Notes under the pieces: generated by a model
What the model was told of the DNA's origin: nothing
The model's database searches: none
Seen by the model: the letters and a program-made list of their open reading frames with translations, nothing else
Program-made: the position numbers and the translations under genes
Shown: positions 21,289 through 30,506 of the stretch, piece by piece
How positions within the stretch are numbered: position 1 is the first letter of the stretch
How the letters are laid out: every line of letters starts with the position of its first letter
Assembly: GCF_017353455.1 (NCBI RefSeq)
Contig: NZ_JAFMPZ010000498.1
Location: 1-38,434 of the forward strand
DNA from: Streptomyces laculatispora
Lineage (GTDB): Bacteria; Actinomycetota; Actinomycetes; Streptomycetales; Streptomycetaceae
Direction of reading: 5' to 3'
DNA: 38,434 nucleotides

Positions 21289-21513
21289 ATGAAGGTGCGT
21301 ATGAAGGTGCAGATGTCCGGGACCCGCAACGGCGAGGAATGGCCGGCCCGCGGTGAGGTGGCCGACCTCCCGACCGGCGAGGCGCAGCACCTCGTCGCCT
21401 CCGGCATCGCCGAGGAGGCCTCGGCCGTGAGCGAGCCGGAGGTCGAGACGGCCACGGCTCCGAATACTGCTGAGAAGCGGACCAGCGGCCGCAAGACCAC
21501 TGGCAAGGGCTGA
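21289..21513 (+). CDS. Small head-associated protein
   Basis: 74 aa from ATG 21289 (GAAGGGA at 21276-21282). A short beta-rich domain (MKVQMSGTRNGEEWPARGEVADLPTGEAQHLVASGIA) is followed by an acidic then basic tail (KRTSGRKTTGKG). Small proteins of this type often follow the capsid gene in actinophages and may decorate or stabilise heads; the function here is inferred from position. Confidence 0.65.
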   Translation: MKVRMKVQMSGTRNGEEWPARGEVADLPTGEAQHLVASGIAEEASAVSEPEVETATAPNTAEKRTSGRKTTGKG

Positions 21514-21517
21514 GATC

Positions 21518-22105
21518 GTGGCCCACGACTACGCCGAGTTGGACGTGCTGAAGTCCAACCTCAACATCAAGACGGACGACACCTCCCGAGATGCCATGCT
21601 CCAGTCCGTTCTCACGGCGGCGTCGCGCGGCATCGACACCAGCACGGGGCGCCGGTTCTGGCTGGATGAGGAACCGACTGCCCGGATTTTCCGGCCCCGG
21701 AGAGGCCGGATCGTTGGTGACGAGGACGGCGGGGAACGGCTGCTCCTCGACGACATCGGGGCCGCACCGGTGCTGGTCGAGACCGGCTCGGCATCCTCGT
21801 GGACCGACGTCACCGACTACGAAACCGGCCCCGACAACGCCTTGGTGCGGGGCCGCCCGATCACCTCGCTGACCGTGCCGGGCCGTTGGGCGGCCGGGCA
21901 GCGGGTGACCGCGCGCTGGGGGTGGCCGCAGGTGCCGGACGAGATCCGGCAGGCCACCCTCATCCAGGCCGCGCGGCTCTACCGCCGGAAGGACAGCCCG
22001 GAGGGTGTAACGGGGTCTGCTGAGTGGGGTGTCGTGCGGCTGTCCCGCCGTGACCCGGACGTGTGGGCGCTGATCGAGCACTTCGTGTTGCCGGGCTTCG
22101 GGTAG
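21518..22105 (+). CDS. Head-tail connector (gp6-like)
   Basis: 195 aa from GTG 21518. The N-terminus is helical (ELDVLKSNLNIKTDDTSRDAMLQSVLTAASRGIDTSTGRRF), matching the adaptor family that docks under the portal. A beta-rich insert and the conserved end VPDEIRQATLIQAARLYRRKDSPEGV follow. Such proteins form the ring linking portal to tail. Confidence 0.8.
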   Translation: MAHDYAELDVLKSNLNIKTDDTSRDAMLQSVLTAASRGIDTSTGRRFWLDEEPTARIFRPRRGRIVGDEDGGERLLLDDIGAAPVLVETGSASSWTDVTDYETGPDNALVRGRPITSLTVPGRWAAGQRVTARWGWPQVPDEIRQATLIQAARLYRRKDSPEGVTGSAEWGVVRLSRRDPDVWALIEHFVLPGFG

Positions 22106-22113
22106 GGGGCGCT

Positions 22114-22557
22114 ATGCAGATGTCCGCTGTACGCGAGGCCATCGCGGACGCCGCCCGCGCGGTCGTTCTGCCCGAGGGCATCGGAGCGCTGACGTGCACC
22201 GGCTATGTGCCGGACGCCGTGACCGCCCCGCACTTCTTCTGCGGCGAGTACTCCACCGACTACGACAAGGCGATGAGCCGGGCCCTCGACGAGGTGGAGC
22301 TCACCTGTCGGGTGCTTGTCAGCCGCGCCGATGACAAGAGCGCTCAGCTCATCCTCGATGGCCTGCTGGACGGGTCCGGACCCTCCTCGCTGAAACAGGC
22401 GATCGAGGCCGCGCGCGGGGCTCCTGGGGGCGACGCCCTGGGCGGCCTGGCGCACGACCTGCACGTGATGCGGATGCAGGGATACCGCTGGTACGAGCAC
22501 CAGGGCACCCAGTACGTGGGTGCCGAATTCATCATCAAGATCATCGGAGAGGGGTAG
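22114..22557 (+). CDS. Neck / tail-completion protein
   Basis: 147 aa from ATG 22114. MSAVREAIADAARAVVLPEGIGALTCTGYVPD is a helix-to-strand start common in the minor tail or tail-terminator family, and the C-terminus is GYRWYEHQGTQYVGAEFIIKII. Assigned by position between the connector and the tail tube proteins; the exact ring (stopper or terminator) is not settled. Confidence 0.65.
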   Translation: MQMSAVREAIADAARAVVLPEGIGALTCTGYVPDAVTAPHFFCGEYSTDYDKAMSRALDEVELTCRVLVSRADDKSAQLILDGLLDGSGPSSLKQAIEAARGAPGGDALGGLAHDLHVMRMQGYRWYEHQGTQYVGAEFIIKIIGEG

Positions 22558-22559
22558 TC

Positions 22560-23291
22560 GTGGCCAAGTTTGTGCTGCTTGACGCGCGCCTGTTCGCCCC
22601 GGGCGCCGACCTGTCCGGCGCCTCCAGCAAGATCGAGCTGTCCTCGGAGATCGAGGACAAGGAGACCACCAACTACCTCTCGGCCGGGTGGAAGGAGGTC
22701 ATCGGCGGGCTCGGCTCGGCCGAGATTTCCGCCGAGGGCCAGTGGGAGGCCGGGGACCCGTCGAAGGTCGATGACGCGTCCTGGTCCGCGCTCGGCGGGA
22801 TCGGCCCGTACACCGTCTGCCCGACCGGTTCCACCGTCGGCGCCCTGGCCTACATCACCTCGGGGATGCGGGCCGACTACAACGTGGGCGACGCCGTGGG
22901 CGAGGTCGCCCCGTGGACCGGCACCGTCAAGTCGTCCTGGCCGCTGGTGCGTGGGCAGATCGCTCATCCGCCCGGCCTGGCCCGCACCGTTACCGGCACG
23001 GGCACCCCAGTGCAGCTCGGAGTCATCCCTGCGGGGAAGCGCCTGTATGCCGCGCTGCATGTCCTGTCGGTGGCCGGCACTACGCCGTCCATCACAGCGC
23101 GGATCGAGTCAGGTGACGCCACGATCTCCACGCCGACGACCCGCGCCACGTTCAGCGCGGCCACCGCGCCGGGCGGGCAGATCCTGCGCGGCGACGGTAC
23201 GGCCGTCGCTGACACCTACTACCGCGTCGCCTGGACCATCACCGGCACCACGCCCAGCTTCATGTTCGCTGTCTCTCTCGGAATCAGGTGA
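22560..23291 (+). CDS. Tail tube-like protein with extra C-terminal domain
   Basis: 243 aa from GTG 22560. Residues ~1-125 are paralogous to the next gene: VLLDARLFAPGADLSGASSKIELSSEIEDKE, then GWKEVIGGLGSAEISAEG. Residues ~135-243 form a beta-rich domain (LGVIPAGKRLYAALHVLSVAGTTPSITARIESGD) absent from the neighbour, Ig-like in character and perhaps exposed on the tail surface. It could be the major tail protein or a decorated minor tube subunit. Confidence 0.72.
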   Translation: MAKFVLLDARLFAPGADLSGASSKIELSSEIEDKETTNYLSAGWKEVIGGLGSAEISAEGQWEAGDPSKVDDASWSALGGIGPYTVCPTGSTVGALAYITSGMRADYNVGDAVGEVAPWTGTVKSSWPLVRGQIAHPPGLARTVTGTGTPVQLGVIPAGKRLYAALHVLSVAGTTPSITARIESGDATISTPTTRATFSAATAPGGQILRGDGTAVADTYYRVAWTITGTTPSFMFAVSLGIR

Positions 23292-23297
23292 TCACTC

Positions 23298-23708
23298 ATG
23301 GCCAAGATGGTCCTGCTGGCATCGTTCGTCAGCATCGGCGGAACCGATCTTTCCTCGTACACCCGCAAGGTTGAGCTGACCGTGGAGGTGGAGGACAAGG
23401 AGGTCACCACCTACGCGTCCCTCGGGTGGAAGGAAGTCCTGGGCGGGCTCAAGAGCGGCGAACTGTCGCTGGAGTTCCTTCAGGACGTTGCCGCGACGAA
23501 GATCGACTCGATCATGTGGCCGCTGCTCGGCACGGTCGTTCCGTTCGTCGTCCGCCTCGACAACGCGGTCAAGGGCGCGTCCAACCCTGAGTGGACCGGC
23601 AGCATCCTGATCAACGGATGGAACCCGATCGAGGGCTCTGTGGGTGACGAGGCGTCGGTGTCCGTCGGCTACCCGACCTCGGGAGCCGTGGCCCGCGCGG
23701 TCGCCTGA
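23298..23708 (+). CDS. Tail tube-like protein, short paralogue
   Basis: 136 aa, ATG 23298. VLLASFVSIGGTDLSSYTRKVELTVEVEDKEVTTYASLGWKEVLGGLKSGELSLEF aligns throughout with the preceding gene. The C-terminus is SNPEWTGSILINGWNPIEGSVGDEASVSVGYP. It is a plausible major tail tube protein. Its stop overlaps the next ATG (TGATG). Two adjacent paralogues imply a duplication, one copy having gained a domain. Confidence 0.75.
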   Translation: MAKMVLLASFVSIGGTDLSSYTRKVELTVEVEDKEVTTYASLGWKEVLGGLKSGELSLEFLQDVAATKIDSIMWPLLGTVVPFVVRLDNAVKGASNPEWTGSILINGWNPIEGSVGDEASVSVGYPTSGAVARAVA

Positions 23709-24217
23709 TGGCCTCAGGTGGCCCGCCGTTCGATCTCCGGGTCACGCACGAGGGGCTCGATGCCCTGGTCCGGGCAATCCGCCGCGAAGAAGACGGCAAG
23801 GCGCTCCGCAAGGAGCTCGCGAAGAACATGCGCGACGCGCTGCGCCCCGGTGCCGCCCAGGCCAAGTCGTCGATCATGGCGATGCCGTCGGCCGGCACCG
23901 GGATGGGTGCCGGTCTCCGGTCCACGATCGCGAAGAAGATCCGCCCCGAGGTCAAGCTCGGTGGCCGCTGGACCGGCGCCCGCGTGAAGGCGTTCAAGAC
24001 CCCCGGGCTGCGCGGGTTCGCGAACGCGCCGAAGCGCACGAACCGGCGTAATGGCGGGTGGCGGACCCTCACCTACGGACACGAACCGTGGCGCACCCAG
24101 GTCGGGAAGCGTCAGTGGTTCGACGAGGCATTCGAGAACGACGCCGCGGCCTATCAGGCTGCGGTCCACGAAGCGATGGAAAGCATGGCCCGGCGGCTGG
24201 CGTCGCGGGCCCGATGA
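23708..24217 (+). CDS. HK97 gp10-like tail/neck protein
   Basis: 169 aa. A helical start (GLDALVRAIRREEDGKALRKELAKNMRDALRPGAAQAKSSIMAMPS) and a C-terminal helix (AAAYQAAVHEAMESMARRLASRA) resemble the HK97 gp10-like family of tail-joining proteins. The middle is basic (KAFKTPGLRGFANAPKRTNRRNGGW). Its position after the tube genes is unusual, since gp10-like proteins more often precede them. Assignment moderate. Confidence 0.65.
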   Translation: MASGGPPFDLRVTHEGLDALVRAIRREEDGKALRKELAKNMRDALRPGAAQAKSSIMAMPSAGTGMGAGLRSTIAKKIRPEVKLGGRWTGARVKAFKTPGLRGFANAPKRTNRRNGGWRTLTYGHEPWRTQVGKRQWFDEAFENDAAAYQAAVHEAMESMARRLASRAR

Positions 24218-24232
24218 AGAAGAGAGAGCCAC

Positions 24233-24643
24233 ATGTTCCTCGTCTACCAGCCCGAGGGCCAGCCGGAGCCGACCCGGTGGAGGTACGACCCGCGCAAGCT
24301 GATGTCTGTGGAGCGCGAGGACCTGGAGCGCCGCACCGGCCGGAACTTCGCCACGTTCACCACCGACGTCCTTCAGGGGAACAGCCTGTGCCGGCGCGCG
24401 CTGCTGTTCACCTACCTGCGGCGCGAGCACCCCAAGACCAAGTTCGAGGACGTCGACTTCGCGTGGGACGAGCTGACGTTGGAGTACTCCCGCCAGGAGT
24501 GGGAGCAGATGCGGAAGAACGTGCTGGAGTCGCAGCACGGTGACGAGCTGGCCACGTCCCTCGCCATGATCGACAAGAGCATGGACGACGCCTTCGACGA
24601 CACGGAGGCCACGGGAAAAGCGCTGCTGCCGATCGCCGACTAG
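24233..24643 (+). CDS. Tail assembly chaperone (G-type)
   Basis: 136 aa, ATG 24233 with AGAGAG upstream. It is acidic and helical (KLMSVEREDLERRTGRNF, then AWDELTLEYSRQEWEQMRKNVLES). It helps tail tube subunits polymerise on the tape measure. Near its end, codons ACG GGA AAA carry the slippery heptamer GGGAAAA, so a fraction of ribosomes should continue in the -1 frame to 24780. Confidence 0.82.
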   Translation: MFLVYQPEGQPEPTRWRYDPRKLMSVEREDLERRTGRNFATFTTDVLQGNSLCRRALLFTYLRREHPKTKFEDVDFAWDELTLEYSRQEWEQMRKNVLESQHGDELATSLAMIDKSMDDAFDDTEATGKALLPIAD

Positions 24644-24780
24644 CCCAGGTCGGCAACGCGGCCCATCTCCTGGGGATCCGGCCGTGGGAGTGGGCCCTGA
24701 TGACCGTGGACGAGGCGGATGCCGCGCTCGCCTGGTTGGACGAATACAAGCGGGCCACCGACGAGGCCGCCAACAACTGA
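24233..24780 (+). CDS. Tail assembly chaperone GT fusion by -1 frameshift
   Basis: Ribosomal slippage at 24613-24619 (GGGAAAA, in phase X XXY YYZ) would join the first 129 codons to a 53-codon -1 extension. The extension reads RLAQVGNAAHLLGIRPWEWALMTVDEADAALAWLDEYKRATDEAANN. Its segment HLLGIRPWEWALMTVDEA resembles the T part of other siphovirus GT pairs. The extension is open, coding-like and ends 11 bp before the tape measure, the expected place. There is no ATG-started alternative of useful length in that frame. Confidence 0.8.
24613..24619 (+). promoter_or_regulatory. -1 programmed frameshift slippery site
   Basis: GGGAAAA in the phase G GGA AAA, the same class as GGGAAAG in lambda G/GT. 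The downstream -1 frame is open for 53 codons to TGA 24778-24780. Confidence 0.8.
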
Positions 24781-24791
24781 AGAGGTGAGCC

Positions 24792-27731
24792 ATGTCGGAT
24801 ACGTCCCTGGTGTTCAACCTGGTGGCCCGTGACCGGGCGTCGGCCGTCGTGGACCGGATGGGCGACCGGTTCACCAAGGCGTCCGCAACGATCGGCGCGG
24901 GCATCGGCGTGGCCCTCGGTGTCGGGGTCGCGGCGAACCTCGACATGGAAGCCGCGAACGCCAAGCTCACCGCGCAGCTGGGCGTCGGGCCGGCCGAGGC
25001 CGCCGACCTCGCGAAGGTCTCGGCCAGCGTGTACGGGAACGCGTGGGGCGAGAGCACAGCGGATGTGTCCGAAGCGATCAAGGGCGTCTACCAGCAGATC
25101 GGCGACACCTCCCAGGCGGAGGGTGGGTTGGAGGGTGTGACCACGAAGGTCATGGCCCTGTCGCAGACCTTCGATCAGGACCTCGGGGGCACGGCTGCGG
25201 CGGTGGGCCAGATGATCAAAACCGGGCTGGCGGACAACGCAGACGAAGCCCTCGACATCCTGGCCGTGGGATTGGGCAGCAACGCCGACAAGGCTGGCGA
25301 CCTTCTCGAAACGTTCAACGAGTACAGCACCCAGTTCCGCCGGATCGGTCTGGACGGCCAGACCGCAACAGGCCTCATCAGCCAAGGTCTGCAAAACGGA
25401 GCCCGCGACGCCGACCAGGTTGCCGACGCCATCGGCCAGTTCGGCGAACTTGCCCTGGCCGGCGGGAAGCCAGTCGAGGCCGCATTCCAGAGCATCGGGC
25501 TGAGCTCCTCCCAGATGGCCAAGATGATCGGCCAGGGTGGCGAGACCGCTGAGCAGGCGCTGGGCATGACCCTGGACGCCTTGCGCGGAACGAAGAACGA
25601 GCAGACCAAGCTGAACGCGGCCACAGCCCTGTTCGGCGACCCGGGCACCGTGATGGGAAATGCACTCTTCGCCCTCGACCCGGCCTCGGCGAAGGCCGCA
25701 GCGGGGATGGGGAACGTCAGCGGTGCCGCTGAGCGGATGGCGAAGACAGTGGGCGACACCCCGGCGGCGGCGCTGGAGAGGTTCAAGCGGCAGTCGGTCC
25801 AGAAACTGGCCGCCGTCAGCGGCACGTTCATCAGCTTCGCGATGAAGAACCAGCAGGTGTTCGTCCCGCTCACCTACACCCTGGCCGGGCTGGCTGCGGT
25901 GGTCATGGTGGTGCGCGGCGCGATGATGGCGTACTCCGCCGTCTCCGCTGTTGTGACCGCAGCGAACGCGGTCCTGTCCGCGTCGACGTGGACGGTCATG
26001 GGGAACTGGACCCGGATGATGGCGGCCGGCGTGATGGCCTACGCCCGGATCGCAGCGACTGCAGTGGTGTCCGCCGCAACTACCGGGGCGGCGTGGCTGG
26101 GCAGCGCGCTCGTGTCCATGGGCACATGGATCGCCGCTGTGGTCAGGGCCGGGATTACGGCAGCCGTGCAGTTCGTGCTCATGGCCGCGCGGGCGGTGGC
26201 GTGGGCTGCGGTGATGGCTGCTCAGTGGCTGATCGCGATGGGCCCGGTCGGATGGGTCATCGCCGCGGTCATCGCCCTGGTCGTCGCGATCGTTGCGAAC
26301 TGGGGAAAGATCAAATCGGTGACGTCGGCCGTCTGGGGCTGGGTCTGGGGAAAGATCAAGGGTGTCGGCGCAGCCATCATCGGGTTCTTCGCCAAGTGGA
26401 ATCTGGTGTCCGTCTTTCTGCGGCACTGGGACCAGATCAAGTTTGGTGTCGCGGTCAAGATCGTGCAGCTCGCGGGGTTCGTCCACACGCTGCCGGGCAA
26501 GATCCGATCCGCGCTCGGCAACCTGGGGTCCCTGCTGCTGGAGAAGGGGCGCAACGTCGTCCAGGGCCTGTGGAGCGGCATCTCCGCCATGGGCGGCTGG
26601 ATCAAGAGCAAGCTGATCGGCTGGGCGAAGGCGATGATCCCCGGCCCGATCGCGAAAGCCTTGGGCATCGCCAGCCCGTCGAAGGTCACAACAGCACAGG
26701 GGCGGTGGATCGCCCGCGGTCTCGTCAACGGCCTCACCGGATCAGCGAAGCAGGTCCGTAGCGCCGCGACGAAGCTCGCGGACATCGTCCGGGACGGGCT
26801 GAAGCCGGGCAAGAACCGCAGCAAGGCCCTGGCCAAGATCAGCGCCGGGTCGAAAGCTCTTCAGTCCTTGGCCAACAAGGAGGTGCAGGTAGCGGCCAAG
26901 ATCAAAACGGCGACGAAGGCGCTGGGCGATCAGATCAAGGCCCGCGACAAGCTGGCCGCCGACGTGAAGAAGGGTGTGCTGGACGGGGCGAACATCACCT
27001 CCGGTGCGGCCGACGGCCCGGTCAGCGCGTCGTCGATCCTGGCAACGCTCAGCACCAAGATGCAGCAGGCGAAACAGTTCGCGGCCACGCTGGCCACGCT
27101 CCGGAAGAAGGGTGTGCGATCCGACCTGATCGCGCAGATCGCGCAGGCCGGAGTCGAGCAGGGCACCGCATCCGCAACCGCTCTGGCCACCGCGTCGAAG
27201 TCGCAGATCAGCCAGATCAACGCGATGCAGGGGCAGCTGGTCACCGCCGCCACCCAGGCCGGGAACACTGCTGGAACCGCCATGTACGGGGCGGGCATTC
27301 AGGCAGCGAACGGCCTGGTGAAGGGCCTCAAGTCCCAGCAGAAGCAGATCGAAAAGCAGATGACGTCGATCGCCACCGCGATGGCGAAGGCGATCAAGAA
27401 GGCCCTCGGCATCCACAGTCCCAGCCGTGTCTTCGCGGACGAGGTCGGCTCGATGGTGCCCGCCGGGATCATGCAGGGCATGGCCGACGGTCAGGCCCAG
27501 CTCGACCGGGCGATGGCAGCCGTGGTGCAGCCGCCCCCGGCCGCCGGCACTCAGGCCGTTGCCCGGCAGATGAGCCCGGTCCAGGCAGCGCCCCTGATGA
27601 CCGGGTCGAACTCCACCACCGTTCGGATCGAGGTGGCCGGGCCGGAGGAGATGAAGAGGCTCCTGCGCGGCATCGTCCGCAAGGACGGCCGAGGCAGTGT
27701 CCAGCTCGCATTCGGCACAGGAAAGGGGTAG
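24792..27731 (+). CDS. Tape measure protein
   Basis: 979 aa, ATG 24792 with AGAGGTGAG upstream. It sets tail length and is ejected with the DNA. The N-terminal phage-tail domain (LVARDRASAVVDRMGDRFTKASATIGAG) is followed by helices. Strongly hydrophobic segments lie at about 357-505, including PVGWVIAAVIALVVAIVANW. There are two copies of the ALGIxSPSxV motif (KALGIASPSKV and KALGIHSPSRV), a usual tape-measure signature. A helical, Lys/Ala-rich C-terminal third completes it. At roughly 0.15 nm per residue the tail would be near 150 nm. No muralytic domain was seen. Confidence 0.93.
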   Translation: MSDTSLVFNLVARDRASAVVDRMGDRFTKASATIGAGIGVALGVGVAANLDMEAANAKLTAQLGVGPAEAADLAKVSASVYGNAWGESTADVSEAIKGVYQQIGDTSQAEGGLEGVTTKVMALSQTFDQDLGGTAAAVGQMIKTGLADNADEALDILAVGLGSNADKAGDLLETFNEYSTQFRRIGLDGQTATGLISQGLQNGARDADQVADAIGQFGELALAGGKPVEAAFQSIGLSSSQMAKMIGQGGETAEQALGMTLDALRGTKNEQTKLNAATALFGDPGTVMGNALFALDPASAKAAAGMGNVSGAAERMAKTVGDTPAAALERFKRQSVQKLAAVSGTFISFAMKNQQVFVPLTYTLAGLAAVVMVVRGAMMAYSAVSAVVTAANAVLSASTWTVMGNWTRMMAAGVMAYARIAATAVVSAATTGAAWLGSALVSMGTWIAAVVRAGITAAVQFVLMAARAVAWAAVMAAQWLIAMGPVGWVIAAVIALVVAIVANWGKIKSVTSAVWGWVWGKIKGVGAAIIGFFAKWNLVSVFLRHWDQIKFGVAVKIVQLAGFVHTLPGKIRSALGNLGSLLLEKGRNVVQGLWSGISAMGGWIKSKLIGWAKAMIPGPIAKALGIASPSKVTTAQGRWIARGLVNGLTGSAKQVRSAATKLADIVRDGLKPGKNRSKALAKISAGSKALQSLANKEVQVAAKIKTATKALGDQIKARDKLAADVKKGVLDGANITSGAADGPVSASSILATLSTKMQQAKQFAATLATLRKKGVRSDLIAQIAQAGVEQGTASATALATASKSQISQINAMQGQLVTAATQAGNTAGTAMYGAGIQAANGLVKGLKSQQKQIEKQMTSIATAMAKAIKKALGIHSPSRVFADEVGSMVPAGIMQGMADGQAQLDRAMAAVVQPPPAAGTQAVARQMSPVQAAPLMTGSNSTTVRIEVAGPEEMKRLLRGIVRKDGRGSVQLAFGTGKG

Positions 27732-27734
27732 CTG

Positions 27735-30503
27735 ATGGTGTTTCCAACGACCCCGTTGGACGTGCGGACGGAGATCCAGGTGGGCGGCGCCTGGGTCGAC
27801 GTCACCGCGGACACGTACACCCGGGACCCGATCACGATCAGCCGAGGTACGGCGGACGAGGCGAGCAGTACGGAGCCGTCCACCTGCTCCCTGACCCTCA
27901 ACAACCGGGAAGGGAAGTACTCCTCGAGGAACCCGCTGTCGCCGTACTTCGGGCTGATCGGCCGCAACACGCCGTTGCGGGTGTCCGTGCCCGGCTCCGA
28001 GTCGTACCTCGCCCTCGACGGGACCATGGCCGGGGTGGCCACGACCCCGGACACGGCTGCTCTCGACATCGTCGGGGACATCGATATCCGGGTCGAGGCG
28101 ACGGCGGACTGGTACGCCGCAGGGTCGCAGGGGCTCGTCGGCAAGTGGAACTCTGCCGCCGCCCAGCGCAGCTACCTGCTCCGGCTCGAAGACGGGAAGC
28201 TGTCGCTCAACTGGTCGACGGCCGGGACTGTGACCCTGTTCGTCAGCCAGCTCCTGCCGACGCTGCCACGGCGGGCAGCCCTGCGCGTCACCCTCGACGT
28301 GAACAACGGGGCCGGCGGGTTCACCTGCGCCATGTACTGGGCCGAGTCCCTCAGTGGCCCATGGACGGCCATCGGGTCCCCGGTCTCAGTGGCCGGGGTC
28401 ACGAGCATCTACGCGGGCACGGCCCCGCTCGAGGTCGCGCCGCTCGCCGCAACCGGCGTGCTACCACCGCTCGGCCGGGTTCACCGGGCCGAGGTCCGCT
28501 CGGGCATCGACGGCACCGCTGTGGCCAGCCCCGACTTCCGGACCAAAGCGCCAGGGATCACCGGGTTCACCGACTCGGCCGGCAGGGTCTGGTCCCTGAC
28601 TGGTACTGCCGGAATCAGCAATCGGCAGTACCGCTTTGTCGGCGAGACCAGTGCGTGGCCGCCCCGCTGGGACGTCTCCGGAGCCGACGTCTGGGTCTCG
28701 ATCGAGGCGTCCGGGATTCTCCGCAGAATGGGCCAGGGCAAGAAGGCCCTCGATTCCACGCTGCGGCGCCGTATTCCGTCGGGCCCGGGGATGCTGGCGT
28801 ACTGGCCCATGGAGGACGAGCGGGACGCACGGGCCGCGTACTCGCCCCTGCCCAACGTCACCCCGATGACCGTCGGCGGCCTGGACTTCGCTGCTGACGA
28901 TTCTCTGAGCGGGTCCTCGCCCTTGCCGAAGCTCAAGAACCCGGCCAGCTTGTCGGCCCGCGTGCCCGGCACCACGACGATGGGGTGGCAGGTCGAGTTC
29001 GTCTACTACCTTCCGACGATGCCGGTCGCACAGACCGAGATCATGCGGGTGTCCACCACCAACGCCACCATGCGGAGCGTCGTCCTGTACGCCTCCACAT
29101 CAGGCATCCGCCTGGAGACCCTCGACGTCGAGGGCGCTGTCATCTCATTCGCGCTCTACACCAACGCGGACGCGCTCGCTGACTTCGTCGGCGTGTGGAA
29201 CCGGCTCTCGATCTACACCGGGGACGCCGGCGGCGGACAGACGCGGGTGCAGGCTACGTGGCGCAACGTCTCATCCAACGTCCGCTCCTACGTCGTCACG
29301 ACCCTCACCTCCACGCAAGGACGCGTGACCACGCTGGCCGGGAACTGGGGCGCGAACACCGAGGGCATGGCCATCGGGCACATCGCTGTGTCAGCCACCC
29401 CAGGCACAGGCGTAGCGGGGAGCCCGCCCACATCCACGATCTTCGAGGGAGCGGACGACGGATTCACCGGCGAGACGTCGCTGAACCGGATGCGCCGCCT
29501 CGCCACCGAGGAGGCGAACCAGCTCGATCTGTCCTGGCTCGACGGCGACACGTCGACCCTGTCGGAGCGCATGGGGCCGCAGCGCCCGAACACGCTCCTT
29601 GATCTGCTGTCCGAGGCCGAGGACACCGACGGGGGAATCCTGTACGAGCGACTGGACCGGGCCGCCCTGATGTACCGGGACCGGGCCTCGCTGTACAACC
29701 AGCCGGTGCGCCTGGCCCTCGACTACACCGCCAGGGGGGAGGTGCCGCCTCCGCTGGAGCCGACCGAGGACGATCAGAAACTCCGCAACGACGTCACGGT
29801 CACCCGCTCCGGCGGGACGTCCGGCCGGGTCATCCAGAGGGACGGGCCGCTGTCAGTGTCCCCGCCGCCGGCCGGGGTCGGACCGTATGACGAATCGGTG
29901 ACGCTCTCGCTGTACGACGACATACAGCCGGAGCGGATCGCCGGATGGCGGGTCCACCTCGGCACAGTCGACGAGGCCCGGTACCCGACGATCAGCGTGT
30001 GGCTGCATGCCGCACCGCACCTCATCGAGAATGTCCTCGGCCTCGATATCGGGGACCGGCTCACCATCGCCCATCCGCCGCCCTGGCTGCCACCTGGCAG
30101 CATCGACCAGCACATCCGCGGGTACACCGAGGTGCTCGACCAGTTCGAGTGGTCCCTCACGTTCAACTGTGCGCCCGCCCTGCCGTGGCAGGTGGGCGTC
30201 GTAGAGGACCCGGTGCTGTCCCGCGCGGACACCGCCGGGTCGTCGCTGGCCGCCGCGGCTACGTCCACGGCGCCCACCCTGTCGGTGGCGACCACGACCG
30301 GCCCGATATGGGTCAGTGACCCGGCGCAGCTGCCGTTCGACGTGAGAGTGGGCGGTGAGGTCGTGACCGTGACCGATGTGACCGGGGCGGCGGGTGATCG
30401 CTTCGACCGGTCCGTGACCGGCGGGTGGGGCACGGCAACATCCGGGCAGGCCTGGACCACCACGGGCGGGTCCAGCTCCGACTACTCCGTACAAGGGGGC
30501 TGA
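27735..30503 (+). CDS. Large tail-tip protein with lectin-like domain
   Basis: 922 aa, ATG 27735. The start (PLDVRTEIQVGGAWVDVT, then PSTCSLTLNNREGKYSSRNPLSPYFG) is typical of actinophage distal-tail/minor tail proteins. Residues ~85-260 look like a LamG/concanavalin jelly roll (GLVGKWNSAAAQRSYLLRLEDGKLSLNW). A second such segment may lie near 390-560. The C-terminal part (LIENVLGLDIGDRLTIAHPPPWLPPG) matches tail-tip hub sequences. It probably forms the tail tip and may bind surface sugars. Distal-tail and tail-lysin functions may be merged in it. Confidence 0.75.
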   Translation: MVFPTTPLDVRTEIQVGGAWVDVTADTYTRDPITISRGTADEASSTEPSTCSLTLNNREGKYSSRNPLSPYFGLIGRNTPLRVSVPGSESYLALDGTMAGVATTPDTAALDIVGDIDIRVEATADWYAAGSQGLVGKWNSAAAQRSYLLRLEDGKLSLNWSTAGTVTLFVSQLLPTLPRRAALRVTLDVNNGAGGFTCAMYWAESLSGPWTAIGSPVSVAGVTSIYAGTAPLEVAPLAATGVLPPLGRVHRAEVRSGIDGTAVASPDFRTKAPGITGFTDSAGRVWSLTGTAGISNRQYRFVGETSAWPPRWDVSGADVWVSIEASGILRRMGQGKKALDSTLRRRIPSGPGMLAYWPMEDERDARAAYSPLPNVTPMTVGGLDFAADDSLSGSSPLPKLKNPASLSARVPGTTTMGWQVEFVYYLPTMPVAQTEIMRVSTTNATMRSVVLYASTSGIRLETLDVEGAVISFALYTNADALADFVGVWNRLSIYTGDAGGGQTRVQATWRNVSSNVRSYVVTTLTSTQGRVTTLAGNWGANTEGMAIGHIAVSATPGTGVAGSPPTSTIFEGADDGFTGETSLNRMRRLATEEANQLDLSWLDGDTSTLSERMGPQRPNTLLDLLSEAEDTDGGILYERLDRAALMYRDRASLYNQPVRLALDYTARGEVPPPLEPTEDDQKLRNDVTVTRSGGTSGRVIQRDGPLSVSPPPAGVGPYDESVTLSLYDDIQPERIAGWRVHLGTVDEARYPTISVWLHAAPHLIENVLGLDIGDRLTIAHPPPWLPPGSIDQHIRGYTEVLDQFEWSLTFNCAPALPWQVGVVEDPVLSRADTAGSSLAAAATSTAPTLSVATTTGPIWVSDPAQLPFDVRVGGEVVTVTDVTGAAGDRFDRSVTGGWGTATSGQAWTTTGGSSSDYSVQGG

Positions 30504-30506
30504 CCC

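Noticed and set aside
24408..26486. Minus-strand open frame (692 codons) under the tape measure
   Set aside because: His/Asp/Arg-rich shadow without motif; the tape measure on the plus strand is clear.
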